Source: Dryocola boscaweniae (GTDB lineage Bacteria; Pseudomonadota; Gammaproteobacteria; Enterobacterales; Enterobacteriaceae). From it: DNA of 64,000 bases. This document shows positions 35,744 through 44,386 of this stretch, one piece after another. How positions within the stretch are numbered: the first letter of the stretch is position 1; every line of letters begins with the position of its first letter. Location: assembly GCF_025215095.1 (NCBI RefSeq), contig NZ_JALHAP010000082.1, positions 372,001 to 436,000 of the forward strand. The letters run 5' to 3'. Position numbers and translations under genes: made by a program. The notes under the pieces are model-generated. The model was not told where the DNA came from, did no database searches, and saw only the letters and a program-made list of their open reading frames with translations.

Positions 35744-36295
35744 ATGAAACTTATCATATCTGTCTTACTGTGCTCCCTGATGTTATCTCCCTGTATCGCA
35801 TCCAGTAGCTATGCGGACAAGGCAACTGAAACGGGTGCAAAACTAGTCGATGAATACACGAAAGCAAGCAGTAAAGGGAAGCAGCGGTTCATCACTGAAC
35901 TGCAAATATTGACGCATAAAAATCCAGAAAACAGCAATGTACGTAAGATGTATGCAAATGTACTGCTGGCAGACAAGCAATATCAGTCGGGTTTACAGCA
36001 GATTGAGATTATTAATAAAAAATATGGCACCCCCTCTTTTTTATTAACTGCGTGCATGGTGAAAGAAAGGCTAAATATGCCATTTAATGGATGTTACAAG
36101 GATATCATCAGGATAATGGATAAAAATAATGTAAAGGATGTTAATTATCTGACCGCTTTATTTTTTGCATCCGATCCGCGTTTCGATGAAGAAAGAAGAA
36201 AACAATTACGTGCGGATGAAATATCTGGTGAACAAGCAGCATATTATAATCTTTCGCGGGAAGATTTTTTATTAAACCTTTACCCCTCACCTTAG
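35744..36295 (+). CDS. Secreted TPR-like protein, second gene of an AT-rich pair
   Basis: I do not recognise this 183-aa protein. It has a Sec signal peptide (about residues 1-24, ending SSSYA before DKATE) and then helical hairpins with TPR/SEL1-like spacing: NPENSNVRKMYANVLLADKQ, YQSGLQQIEIINKKYG and FLLTACMVKERLN. Two Cys (in TACMV and GCYKD) could form a disulfide in the periplasm. It follows the preceding gene by 6 bp, with AAGGATG as its ribosome site. The layout, a cytosolic protein with a periplasmic helical partner, would fit an effector/immunity or cargo/chaperone pair, but nothing in the sequence proves that. Confidence 0.72.
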   Translation: MKLIISVLLCSLMLSPCIASSSYADKATETGAKLVDEYTKASSKGKQRFITELQILTHKNPENSNVRKMYANVLLADKQYQSGLQQIEIINKKYGTPSFLLTACMVKERLNMPFNGCYKDIIRIMDKNNVKDVNYLTALFFASDPRFDEERRKQLRADEISGEQAAYYNLSREDFLLNLYPSP

Positions 36296-36307
36296 CTGTC
36301 TCTTCGC

Positions 36308-36327
36308 AGGGAGAGAAATTTCTCCCT
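36308..36327 (+). terminator. Hairpin after the AT-rich gene pair
   Basis: AGGGAGA (36308-36314) pairs with TCTCCCT (36321-36327) around GAAATT, 13 bp after the stop of the second gene. There is no long T-run. It separates the unit from uhpA. Confidence 0.5.
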
Positions 36328-36456
36328 CACCCTGCAAGGGGGAAGGTCACTATGAAAGTTTTTTTGCTACTCCCGTTACATATTCCCAACATCGCCATTG
36401 CGAAGAATATATTCCTGCGCATGATGTCGCTTTGCCTTCCCTGATAGAGCAAATTG

Positions 36457-37086
36457 ATGATTGCCGTTGCTTTAGTTGATGACCATGTTGTGGTGCGTTC
36501 CGGTTTCGCCCAGCTTTTAAGTCTGGAAACGGATATTCAGATTGTCGGGCAATACAGTTCAGCCGCCGAGGCCTGGGCTGCGCTTATTAAAAATCCCCCG
36601 GACGTTGCCGTACTCGACGTGGCAATGCCCGACGAAAACGGGCTAAGCCTGCTTAAACGCCTGCGCCAGCAGCGCCCGGGTTTTCGCGCCATTATTCTGA
36701 GCATTTACGATACCACCGCATTTGTGCAAAGCGCGCTGGACGCCGGCGCAAGCGGCTACCTTACCAAGCGCTGCGGTCCGGAAGAGTTAGTTCAGGCCGT
36801 TCGCGCCGTGGGTATGGGCGGGCATTATTTATGCGCCGACGCGCTGCGTGCCCTGCGCCACGCCGGCCAGCCAGCAAAAGCGCTTGAAGGCTTAACCCCT
36901 CGCGAGCGCGAAGTTTTTGATCTGCTGGTAAAAGGTGAAAGCGTCAAACATATCGCGGAAATGCTTACGCTAAGCCATAAAACGGTGCACGTGCATCGGG
37001 CCAATATTCTCGGCAAGCTGCAATGTGAAAGCACTATCGATCTGGTGCATTTTGCTCTTGACCACCAGTTGCTGACCGGGCACTAA
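36457..37086 (+). CDS. uhpA: UhpA-like response regulator
   Basis: This 209-aa NarL/FixJ-type response regulator has a receiver domain with phospho-acceptor Asp54 (AVLDVAMPDE), acidic pair DD at 8-9 and Lys in LTKRCGPEEL, and a C-terminal LuxR-type HTH (LTPREREVFDLLVKGESVKH, then LSHKTVHVHRANILGKL). The sequence, especially 'HVHRANI', follows UhpA. It should be phosphorylated by UhpB and activate the phosphosugar uptake genes. I chose ATG 36457; the TTG just before it is unlikely. uhpB follows with no gap. Confidence 0.87.
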   Translation: MIAVALVDDHVVVRSGFAQLLSLETDIQIVGQYSSAAEAWAALIKNPPDVAVLDVAMPDENGLSLLKRLRQQRPGFRAIILSIYDTTAFVQSALDAGASGYLTKRCGPEELVQAVRAVGMGGHYLCADALRALRHAGQPAKALEGLTPREREVFDLLVKGESVKHIAEMLTLSHKTVHVHRANILGKLQCESTIDLVHFALDHQLLTGH

Positions 37087-38628
37087 ATGGGACGTTCGTG
37101 GCGTCATCTGCTGCTATCGCTGTTTATTGTTTTCGCCTGGGGGCTGGGCTGGCAGGCGCTGTGGACCGTTAGTTTTTATCTCACTAATAACGGCCAGCAG
37201 GCCACGCTGCTTTTGCCGCAGGGCGTACATCTCGCGCTGCTTATTCTGCTTAACCGGCGTTACTGGCCTGCTCTGTTTGTGCCGGTTATTGGCATGCTGG
37301 GCTGGCTGTGGCAGCAACAGCTAATGACCGAACCGGTCATGCTGCTTTCTCCACTTCTTAGCGCAATCCCTGCGCTGCTCGTACAGCGTTACTGGCACCG
37401 TTTCACGCTTTACTGGCAGCGGCTTTCTTTGTTGATGGCGGCAATTACCGGCGATGCGCTACTGCATACGCTGATGCTGACGCCCTTTCTGGCAAGTTCC
37501 GCTTCGCAAATTTTACTGGCCGCGTTTACCGGCGGGATTTTGCTGACGCCGTTCGTGTATCTGATTTATGAGTACCTGCGCCAGCAGCATCTGGAAAGCC
37601 TGCTGGCGCAGGAGACGCCGAACCCGCCGCTGCGTACTTCGCTGCTTATCTGGTGCAGCCTGTTTTTTATTATTGGCGTGGGCGCGCAGATGGTGCTGTC
37701 GCCTGAAATCGAGCGGTTGCTGCTGATTGTGGTGTTTCTGCCAAACGTCGTGATGGCCTATAAATTCGGCTGGCAAGGCGGCGTACTGGCGGCGCTGCTG
37801 GGCAGCATGATGATCACCATCGCCCGGCAGATCGGCAGCGGTTTTAACGGGCTGATGGAAATGGAGCTGTTTTTGTCGACCCAGGCGCTGCTGGGCATCG
37901 GCCTTGGGATCGCCATCAGCCGTCAGCAGCATCTGGCAAACAATCTTCATCGTTACCGCCAGCGGCTGGAAATCGAGCTGCAGGCCCGGCGCGAGCTGAT
38001 GGAACAACTGGTTCACGCCGAAGAAGATACGCGTAAAGATCTCGCCCGCGAGCTGCACGACGAAATAGGCCAAAACATTACCGCCATCCAAATCCAGTCG
38101 ATGCTGGTGAAACGCACGGCCAACGGCGATGCCGCGACGCTTGCCGCCGAACAAATCAACCAGCTTGCCCAGCGTATTCACCATTCAACCCGCCAGTTGC
38201 TGCGCCAGCTTCGCCCTCCCGTGCTCGATGAAATGTCCCTTGAGAAAGCCCTGCATCATCTGGTGCAGGAGTTTGCTTTTGCCGAGCGCGGCATTGTCTG
38301 CCGTTTTACTTACGATCTGCCCGGGCAGCCCGTCAGCGATACCGTGGTGTTCACGCTTTACCGCCTGGTGCAGGAGCTGCTGAACAATATCTGCAAGCAT
38401 GCTGATGCAAGCCATGTCGACATTTCCCTTACTTCCCGGCCGCACGGCGTGCGGCTTGAGGTGAAGGACGACGGCATTGGCTTTGCCGGCGATATCCGTA
38501 CCGGCTTCGGATTGCAGGGCATCGAAGAGCGCATCCGCGCTTTAGGCGGAGATTTAACGCTTGAGGGCCGGTCCGGGACGCGCGTAATTGTTAACCTGCC
38601 CACACTTTTTCAACAAAATCAGGAATAA
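37087..38628 (+). CDS. uhpB: UhpB-like sensor histidine kinase
   Basis: This 513-aa membrane kinase has an N-terminal MASE1-type region with about eight hydrophobic segments (to residue about 285), then a HisKA_3 dimerisation helix with phospho-His324 in LARELHDEIGQNITAIQIQ, and an ATPase domain with LVQELLNNICKHA (N box) and VKDDGIGF and GFGLQGIEERI (G boxes). It pairs with UhpA and, as in E. coli, should be controlled by UhpC. It starts on the base after the uhpA stop. Confidence 0.9.
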   Translation: MGRSWRHLLLSLFIVFAWGLGWQALWTVSFYLTNNGQQATLLLPQGVHLALLILLNRRYWPALFVPVIGMLGWLWQQQLMTEPVMLLSPLLSAIPALLVQRYWHRFTLYWQRLSLLMAAITGDALLHTLMLTPFLASSASQILLAAFTGGILLTPFVYLIYEYLRQQHLESLLAQETPNPPLRTSLLIWCSLFFIIGVGAQMVLSPEIERLLLIVVFLPNVVMAYKFGWQGGVLAALLGSMMITIARQIGSGFNGLMEMELFLSTQALLGIGLGIAISRQQHLANNLHRYRQRLEIELQARRELMEQLVHAEEDTRKDLARELHDEIGQNITAIQIQSMLVKRTANGDAATLAAEQINQLAQRIHHSTRQLLRQLRPPVLDEMSLEKALHHLVQEFAFAERGIVCRFTYDLPGQPVSDTVVFTLYRLVQELLNNICKHADASHVDISLTSRPHGVRLEVKDDGIGFAGDIRTGFGLQGIEERIRALGGDLTLEGRSGTRVIVNLPTLFQQNQE

Positions 38629-38641
38629 CCAGGAAAAAGTC

Positions 38642-38693
38642 TTAGTCGACTAAAACCTTGTCTCATCCCCTGACCGCCGCCGTTTCCTATAGT
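38642..38693 (+). promoter_or_regulatory. Probable internal promoter before uhpC with a 12-bp palindrome
   Basis: TTAGTCGACTAA (38642-38653) is a perfect palindrome and TATAGT (38688-38693) a good -10; no -35 is seen at the right distance, typical for an activated promoter. The palindrome centre is about 52 bp before the predicted start. UhpA is the natural candidate activator. Confidence 0.5.
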
Positions 38694-38715
38694 CGCCTTA
38701 ACCCGGAGGAATCCC

Positions 38716-40044
38716 ATGATTTCTGAGCAAACCATTGGTCGTGATTATCGTTACTGGCGCCCGCGTTTGCTGTTTTCAATGGTGGTGGGCTACGCCGCTT
38801 TTTACCTGACGCGTAAAAGCGTGAGCTTTGTTCTTCCGGCGATGCAGATGGATCTTGGGCTGAGCAAAAGCGATATCGGCCTGCTGGGCACGCTGTTTTA
38901 TCTCTCGTACGGCCTGTCGAAATTTGCCGCTGGGCTCTGGCATGACAGACGCGGAGAGAGCTGGTTTATGGGCGCAGGCCTGCTGGCCACCGGCGTGCTG
39001 AATATCCTGTTCGCCTTTGGCAGCAACCTGACGATGCTGCTGATTATCTGGACGCTGAACGGGTTTTTCCAGGGCTGGGGATGGCCGCCCTGTGCAAGAT
39101 TATTGACGCACTGGTATTCGCGCAATGAACGCGGCTTCTGGTGGGGGTGCTGGAATACCTCGATTAACCTGGGCGGCGCGGCGGTACCGATGATTTCCGC
39201 GCTGATGGCGCTGTGGTTCGGCTGGCAGGCGGCGCTGCTGGTACCGGGCGTTATCGGCATTTTGACCGGTATCTGGCTGTGTCGCCGCCTGACCGGCACG
39301 CCGGAAGAAGCAGGACTGCCGCCGGTGGGCGTCTGGCGGCATGACCCGCTGGAGATGCGTCAGGCGCAGCTTAGTCCGCCAATGCCGCTGTGGCAGATGT
39401 TCCGCAGCACGGTGCTGCAAAACCCGATGATTTGGCTGCTCGGCGCGAGCTACGTGCTGGTTTATCTAATTCGTATCGCGCTGAACGACTGGGGCAATAT
39501 CTGGCTTGCGGAAAGCCACGGCGTGAACTTACTTAGCGCCAACGCTACGGTGATGCTGTTTGAAATGGGCGGATTGTTCGGGGCGCTGTTTGCAGGCTGG
39601 GGATCGGATTTACTGTTTCGCGGCCAGCGCGCGCCGATGATTTTGCTCTTTGCCCTTGGGCTGTTTATTTCCGTCGCCGCCCTCTGGCTCTCGCCGGTGC
39701 ACCATTACGCGCTGCTGGCAATGTGCTTTTTTGCCATCGGCTTCTTCGTGTTTGGCCCGCAGATGCTGATTGGCCTCGCGGCGGTGGAATGCAGTCACAA
39801 GCAGGCGGCGGGCACCGTCACCGGATTTTTAGGGCTGTTTGCCTATCTTGGCGCGGCGCTTGCGGGCTGGCCGCTGTCGCAGGTGATTGAGCGTTACGGC
39901 TGGTCAGGAATGTTTGTGCTGCTGACCATCGCCGCCGCGCTGATTGGATTTTTGCTGATGCCGCTGCTTATGGCGGGCATCAGCGCGCAGGACAGGAGTA
40001 TTGGGGCCATGGACCCGGCCACCACCTTACCTCAGGACACTTAG
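38716..40044 (+). CDS. uhpC: UhpC-like MFS sensor of external hexose phosphate
   Basis: This 442-aa 12-TM MFS protein belongs to the organophosphate:Pi antiporter branch (UhpC, UhpT, GlpT). It begins with YRYWRPRLLFSMVVGYAAFYLTRKS and has GWGWPPCARLLTHWYSRNERGFWWGCWNTSINLGGA, the family signature of helix 4-5 (given by its key residues GWGWPPC and RGFWWG). UhpC binds glucose-6-phosphate outside the cell and drives UhpB; it has little transport activity. An 87-bp gap and a possible promoter separate it from uhpB, and the afu genes follow at once, so UhpC and the importer may share control. Confidence 0.88.
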   Translation: MISEQTIGRDYRYWRPRLLFSMVVGYAAFYLTRKSVSFVLPAMQMDLGLSKSDIGLLGTLFYLSYGLSKFAAGLWHDRRGESWFMGAGLLATGVLNILFAFGSNLTMLLIIWTLNGFFQGWGWPPCARLLTHWYSRNERGFWWGCWNTSINLGGAAVPMISALMALWFGWQAALLVPGVIGILTGIWLCRRLTGTPEEAGLPPVGVWRHDPLEMRQAQLSPPMPLWQMFRSTVLQNPMIWLLGASYVLVYLIRIALNDWGNIWLAESHGVNLLSANATVMLFEMGGLFGALFAGWGSDLLFRGQRAPMILLFALGLFISVAALWLSPVHHYALLAMCFFAIGFFVFGPQMLIGLAAVECSHKQAAGTVTGFLGLFAYLGAALAGWPLSQVIERYGWSGMFVLLTIAAALIGFLLMPLLMAGISAQDRSIGAMDPATTLPQDT

Positions 40045-40053
40045 GATAATAAT

Positions 40054-41085
40054 ATGAAACTGACCGTGCTCTCTTCTCTGGTTGCCGCAGGCCTCGCGCT
40101 GGCGACGCTTTCGAATGCCGCCCAGGCCAAAGGCCGTCTGGTGGTGTATTGCAGCGCCACCAACGAAATGTGCGAAACGGAAACCAAAGCGTTCGGCGAA
40201 AAGTACGATGTGAAAACGTCTTTCATCCGTAACGGCTCCGGCAGTACGCTCGCGAAAGTGGATGCCGAGAAGAAAAATCCGCAGGCCGATGTGTGGTACG
40301 GCGGCACGCTGGACCCGCAGTCGCAGGCAGGTGAAATGGATCTGCTGACGCCTTATAAGTCGGCCAATCTTGAGCAGGTCATGCCGCAGTTCCGCGACCC
40401 GGCTAAGCGCAAAGGCAACTATTCGTCTGCCGTATACGTCGGCATTCTCGGCTTTGGCGTGAATACTCAGCGCCTGAAAGAGAAAAACCTGCCGGTGCCA
40501 AAATGCTGGAAAGACCTGACTAACTCGATTTATAAAAGCGAAATCCAGATTGCCGACCCGCAAAGTTCCGGCACGGCTTATACCGCCCTTGCGACCTTTG
40601 CCCAGCTTTGGGGCGAGGATCAGGCTTTTGATTATCTGAAAAAACTCAACGGCAACGTTTCCCAGTACACCAAATCCGGCATTGCCCCGGCGCGTAACGC
40701 CGCACGCGGCGAAACGGCCATCGGCATTGGCTTCCTGCATGATTACTCGCTGGAAAAAGAGAACGGCGCACCGCTGGAGCTGATTTCCCCCTGCGAAGGC
40801 ACCGGCTATGAAATTGGCGGCGTCAGCATTCTGAAAGGCGCGCGCAATATGGACAACGCTAAGCTGTTCGTTGACTGGGTGCTGTCAAAAGAAGCGCAGG
40901 AACTCTCCTGGAAGAAAGGTAAGTCCTACCAGATTCTGACCAACACCACCGCTGAAACCTCGCCGCTTTCCCTGAAGCTCGACGATCTGAAGCTTATCAA
41001 TTACGACATGGATAAATACGGCGCGACCGACATGCGTAAGGCGCTGATTGGCAAATGGGTAAATGATGTGAAGATGGGTAACTAA
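40054..41085 (+). CDS. afuA: AfuA-like periplasmic hexose-phosphate-binding protein
   Basis: This 343-aa solute-binding protein has a Sec signal peptide (MKLTVLSSLVAAGLALATLS, then NAAQA and cleavage) and the fold of the ferric-iron/AfuA binding cluster: RLVVYCSATNEMCETE, SFIRNGSGSTLAKV, DVWYGGTLDPQSQAGEMDLL. This family was long annotated as iron-binding (FbpA-like), but AfuA of Actinobacillus, Citrobacter and related strains binds glucose-6-P, fructose-6-P and sedoheptulose-7-P. Co-location with uhpABC argues for phosphosugars here. AfuA proteins lack FbpA's paired Tyr iron ligands; that check needs an alignment. Confidence 0.83.
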   Translation: MKLTVLSSLVAAGLALATLSNAAQAKGRLVVYCSATNEMCETETKAFGEKYDVKTSFIRNGSGSTLAKVDAEKKNPQADVWYGGTLDPQSQAGEMDLLTPYKSANLEQVMPQFRDPAKRKGNYSSAVYVGILGFGVNTQRLKEKNLPVPKCWKDLTNSIYKSEIQIADPQSSGTAYTALATFAQLWGEDQAFDYLKKLNGNVSQYTKSGIAPARNAARGETAIGIGFLHDYSLEKENGAPLELISPCEGTGYEIGGVSILKGARNMDNAKLFVDWVLSKEAQELSWKKGKSYQILTNTTAETSPLSLKLDDLKLINYDMDKYGATDMRKALIGKWVNDVKMGN

Positions 41086-41147
41086 CCCACCCGCAGGTGA
41101 CAACGTCACGTCACCTGCTTCTCTTTCTTTTGGCCGATGAGGCACTT

Positions 41148-43226
41148 ATGTCTGAAACTTTACTTTTGCGTACCCCGCAAAAGCGGGACGCTATTATCTG
41201 GTGGGTGGCGCTGTGCTGGCTGGCTTTCGCTCTGCTGCCGAGCTGGAGTCTGGATTACGGCCTGTTTGAATCCACGCCTGATGAGATAATCGACGCCTAC
41301 GGCTGGTCTGGATTAAACGTCAGCCTGCTGTGGTATATCCTGCCTTCGCTGCTGTTGCTGCGGCCGTTTAATGAACCGGGGCCTGAGAAAAAACAGCGCC
41401 ACTATTTCGACGCTGGCTGGGCCTTATTCTGCATGGCTTTTGTGGTGGTAAGCGCAACGGTTACCGAACGCGGCATGGGCTACGCCACCCTTGTGCTGTT
41501 TATCGCGCTGGGCATGATTATTACCCTCGCCCTGACCCGCCTGGAATGGCTGGGCGGCGACCGCTTTGTCATTGGCTCGCTGGTTGCCATTGTGGGGCTG
41601 ATCGGCGTGTTTATCGTCTGGCCAAGCATTGCGATTTTCATCCCGATGTTCACCAACGCCGCCGGAGACTTTGCGCCGCTGGCGTTTATGGCGGTGCTCG
41701 GCCAGGCGCACATTGTGCAGGTGATTATTAACTCCATCGGCCTGTCGATAGCCGTAGGGATTGGCTGCACCTTTTTCGGCCTGGTGCTGGCGATTTACAC
41801 CACACGTATTGCTAAACGCAGCGCAATTATCGGCCGCATTTTCTCCATCTTGCCAATAGTGACGCCGCCTTTTGTCGTCGGGCTTGGGGTGACGCTGATG
41901 ATGGGCCGCTCCGGTTATATCACCGAGCTGATGGTGGAGTGGTTCGGGCTGACCAATACCAACTGGCTGTACGGCTTTACCGGCATCTGGCTGGCGCAGG
42001 TTCTGGCCTTTACGCCAATGGCTTTTATGATCCTCGATGGCGCCATCAAAACGATTCATCCATCCCTCGAAGAAGCTTCTTACACGCTGCGCGCCACGCG
42101 CTGGAAGACCTTTAAAAACGTATTCCTGCCGCTGTTAAAACCGGCGCTGGCCAATGCTTTTTTGATTGTGATCGTGCAGTCGCTGGCGGATTTCAGCAAC
42201 CCGCTGGTGCTGGGCGGCAACTTCGACGTGCTCGCCACCCAAATCTATTTCTACATTACCGGCTCGCAGCTTGATTATCAGGCCGCCAGTACGCTCGGCG
42301 CGTTCCTGCTGCTGTTCTCGCTGATGGTGTTCTGCATTCAGTATATGTGGATTGGCAAGCGTTCGTACGTAACGGTTTCCGGTAAATCTAACCGTGGCGA
42401 CGTGCAGCCGCTGCCCGTGACGCTGGTGTGGGCGGTTATCGCTCTTCTGGCGGTCTGGATCGCGTTTAACGCCCTGCTGTACGGCAGCATTTTTTACGGC
42501 AGCTTTACGGTGAACTGGGGCGTGGACTACACCCTGACGCTGGATAATTTTATCAAGCTGTTCGGCCAGGGCATGAGCGACGGCGCATGGCCTTCCCTGC
42601 TCGACACTCTGCTTTATGCCGGGATTGCCGCGCCGATCACCGCTTTCTTCGGTCTGCTAATCGCCTGGGTCGTGGTGCGCCAGCAGTTCCGCGGCAAAAA
42701 AACCATCGAATTCACCACCATGCTGTGCTTCGCGGTACCGGGCACCGTGGCGGGCGTTTCTTACATTCTGGCGTTTAACAGCGCGCCGGTTTATCTGACG
42801 GGCACCGCCGCCATCGTCATTATGTCGATGGTGATGCGTAACGTGCCGGTGGGCATTCGAGCCGGAATTGCCGGGCTGGGGCAGATTGATAAGTCGCTCG
42901 ACGAGGCTTCATTGAGCCTGCGCGCAGGCTCCATGCGCACCATTGTCAATATTCTGTTGCCGCTGCTGCGCCCGGCCATTCTCTCAGCGCTGATTTACAG
43001 CTTTGTGCGCGCTATTACTACAGTCAGCGCCATTGTCTTCCTGGTAACGCCGGATACCCGCGTGGCGACGGCCTACATTCTTAACCGCGTGGAAGACGGC
43101 GAATATGGCGTGGCGATCGCTTACGGATCGATTCTGATCGTCGTCATGCTGACGATTATCTTTATTTTTGACTGGCTGATTGGCGAGGCGCGTATTTCCC
43201 GCTCGAAAGCCAAAACCAACGCGTGA
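41148..43226 (+). CDS. afuB: AfuB-like ABC permease, fused two-domain
   Basis: This 692-aa permease is two binding-protein-dependent transport domains in one chain, as in FbpB/AfuB. Each half has an EAA loop that docks the ATPase: EEASYTLRATRWKTFKNV near residue 330 and DEASLSLRAGSMRTIVN near 610. About 12-14 hydrophobic segments can be seen. I chose ATG 41148 because GAGGC precedes it and the protein then begins MSETLLLRTPQK; a frame from 41097 adds 17 residues without a site. With AfuA and AfuC it forms the ABC importer. Confidence 0.88.
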   Translation: MSETLLLRTPQKRDAIIWWVALCWLAFALLPSWSLDYGLFESTPDEIIDAYGWSGLNVSLLWYILPSLLLLRPFNEPGPEKKQRHYFDAGWALFCMAFVVVSATVTERGMGYATLVLFIALGMIITLALTRLEWLGGDRFVIGSLVAIVGLIGVFIVWPSIAIFIPMFTNAAGDFAPLAFMAVLGQAHIVQVIINSIGLSIAVGIGCTFFGLVLAIYTTRIAKRSAIIGRIFSILPIVTPPFVVGLGVTLMMGRSGYITELMVEWFGLTNTNWLYGFTGIWLAQVLAFTPMAFMILDGAIKTIHPSLEEASYTLRATRWKTFKNVFLPLLKPALANAFLIVIVQSLADFSNPLVLGGNFDVLATQIYFYITGSQLDYQAASTLGAFLLLFSLMVFCIQYMWIGKRSYVTVSGKSNRGDVQPLPVTLVWAVIALLAVWIAFNALLYGSIFYGSFTVNWGVDYTLTLDNFIKLFGQGMSDGAWPSLLDTLLYAGIAAPITAFFGLLIAWVVVRQQFRGKKTIEFTTMLCFAVPGTVAGVSYILAFNSAPVYLTGTAAIVIMSMVMRNVPVGIRAGIAGLGQIDKSLDEASLSLRAGSMRTIVNILLPLLRPAILSALIYSFVRAITTVSAIVFLVTPDTRVATAYILNRVEDGEYGVAIAYGSILIVVMLTIIFIFDWLIGEARISRSKAKTNA

Positions 43227-43240
43227 TTACGGAGTTAACC

Positions 43241-44290
43241 ATGACACACCCTCATTTTGTAGAACTGCGCGGCGTCACGAAACGGTTTGGCAATAATACC
43301 GTCCTGGGCGGCATCAATCTGGCCATTCCGAAAGGCGAGATGGTTACCCTGCTCGGCCCGTCCGGCTGCGGCAAAACCACCGTGCTGCGCCTGGTGGCCG
43401 GGCTGGAAAAACCCACCGAAGGGCAGATTTTGATTGATGGAGAAGATGTTACCCATCGCTCTATTCAGCAGCGTGATATCTGCATGGTATTTCAGTCCTA
43501 CGCCCTGTTCCCGCATATGTCGCTTGGCGACAACGTCGGCTACGGCCTGAAAATGCTGGGCACGCCGCGAGCGGAGATCAAAACCCGCGTGAAAGAAGCG
43601 CTGGCGATGGTCGATCTTGACGGCTTCGAAGACCGCTTCGTGGACCAGATTTCCGGCGGACAACAGCAACGCGTGGCGCTGGCGCGCGCCCTGATCCTCA
43701 AACCCAAAGTGCTGCTGTTCGATGAGCCGCTAAGTAACCTCGACGCCAACCTCAGGCGCAGCATGCGAGATAAAATCCGCGAGCTGCAAAAGCAGTTCAA
43801 TATTACGTCGCTGTATGTCACCCACGATCAAAGCGAGGCGTTTGCCGTGTCGGATACGGTGCTGGTGATGAACAAAGGCGAAATCATGCAAATTGGCAGC
43901 CCGCAAACGCTTTATCGCCAGCCGGCTTCACGCTTTATGGCGAGCTTTATGGGCGACGCCAACGTCTTCCCGGCGCGCTTTGGCAGCGATTATGTTGAAA
44001 TCCACGGATATCGTCTGCCGCGCCCTCCGCAGCTTGAAATTGCGCAAGCGGAAGGAACAGTGGGGGTACGACCGGAAGCCATCACGCTTAGCGAACACGG
44101 TGCGGAAAGCCAGCGCTGCTTGGTTCGCCACGTGGCCTATATGGGGCCGCAGTATGAAGTCACGGTGGAATGGCATGGCCAGGCGCTGCTGTTGCAGGTG
44201 AACGCCACGCGTTTGCAGCCTGACGTCGGGGATAATTACTACCTGGAGATTCACCCGTACGGGATGTTTGTGCTGGCGGATGCGGCTTAG
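43241..44290 (+). CDS. afuC: AfuC-like ABC transporter ATPase
   Basis: This 349-aa ATPase has Walker A GPSGCGKTT near residue 40, Q-loop MVFQSYALFPH, signature ISGGQQQRVALARAL, Walker B VLLFDEPLSNLD and switch His in THDQSEA, then a C-terminal TOBE domain (about residues 240-349) with VGVRPEAITL. It powers import of the AfuA ligand. The ATG 43241 follows GGAGTTAACC; it begins 14 bp after the permease stop. Confidence 0.9.
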   Translation: MTHPHFVELRGVTKRFGNNTVLGGINLAIPKGEMVTLLGPSGCGKTTVLRLVAGLEKPTEGQILIDGEDVTHRSIQQRDICMVFQSYALFPHMSLGDNVGYGLKMLGTPRAEIKTRVKEALAMVDLDGFEDRFVDQISGGQQQRVALARALILKPKVLLFDEPLSNLDANLRRSMRDKIRELQKQFNITSLYVTHDQSEAFAVSDTVLVMNKGEIMQIGSPQTLYRQPASRFMASFMGDANVFPARFGSDYVEIHGYRLPRPPQLEIAQAEGTVGVRPEAITLSEHGAESQRCLVRHVAYMGPQYEVTVEWHGQALLLQVNATRLQPDVGDNYYLEIHPYGMFVLADAA

Positions 44291-44308
44291 GATTTGCTGC
44301 GTGAAACA

Positions 44309-44374
44309 GGTGGATGGCGCTGACGCTTATCCACCCTACCGTTTTGTAAGTCGGGTAAGCGAAGCGCCCCCGAC
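44309..44374. repeat. REP-like pair between convergent afuC and dbpA
   Basis: GGTGGAT/ATCCACC (44309-44335) and GTCGGG/CCCGAC (44350-44374) are two palindromic units of the same REP family seen near 13.3 and 62.4 kb. They fill most of the 96-bp gap between convergent genes. Confidence 0.7.
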
Positions 44375-44386
44375 GTTTACCGCAGG

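Noticed and set aside
36457..44290. Ferric-iron ABC transporter for afuABC
   Set aside because: The family resemblance to FbpABC is real, but the uhpABC genes directly upstream and the known substrates of AfuA favour sugar phosphates; only an alignment of the binding-site residues or a ligand test would settle it.
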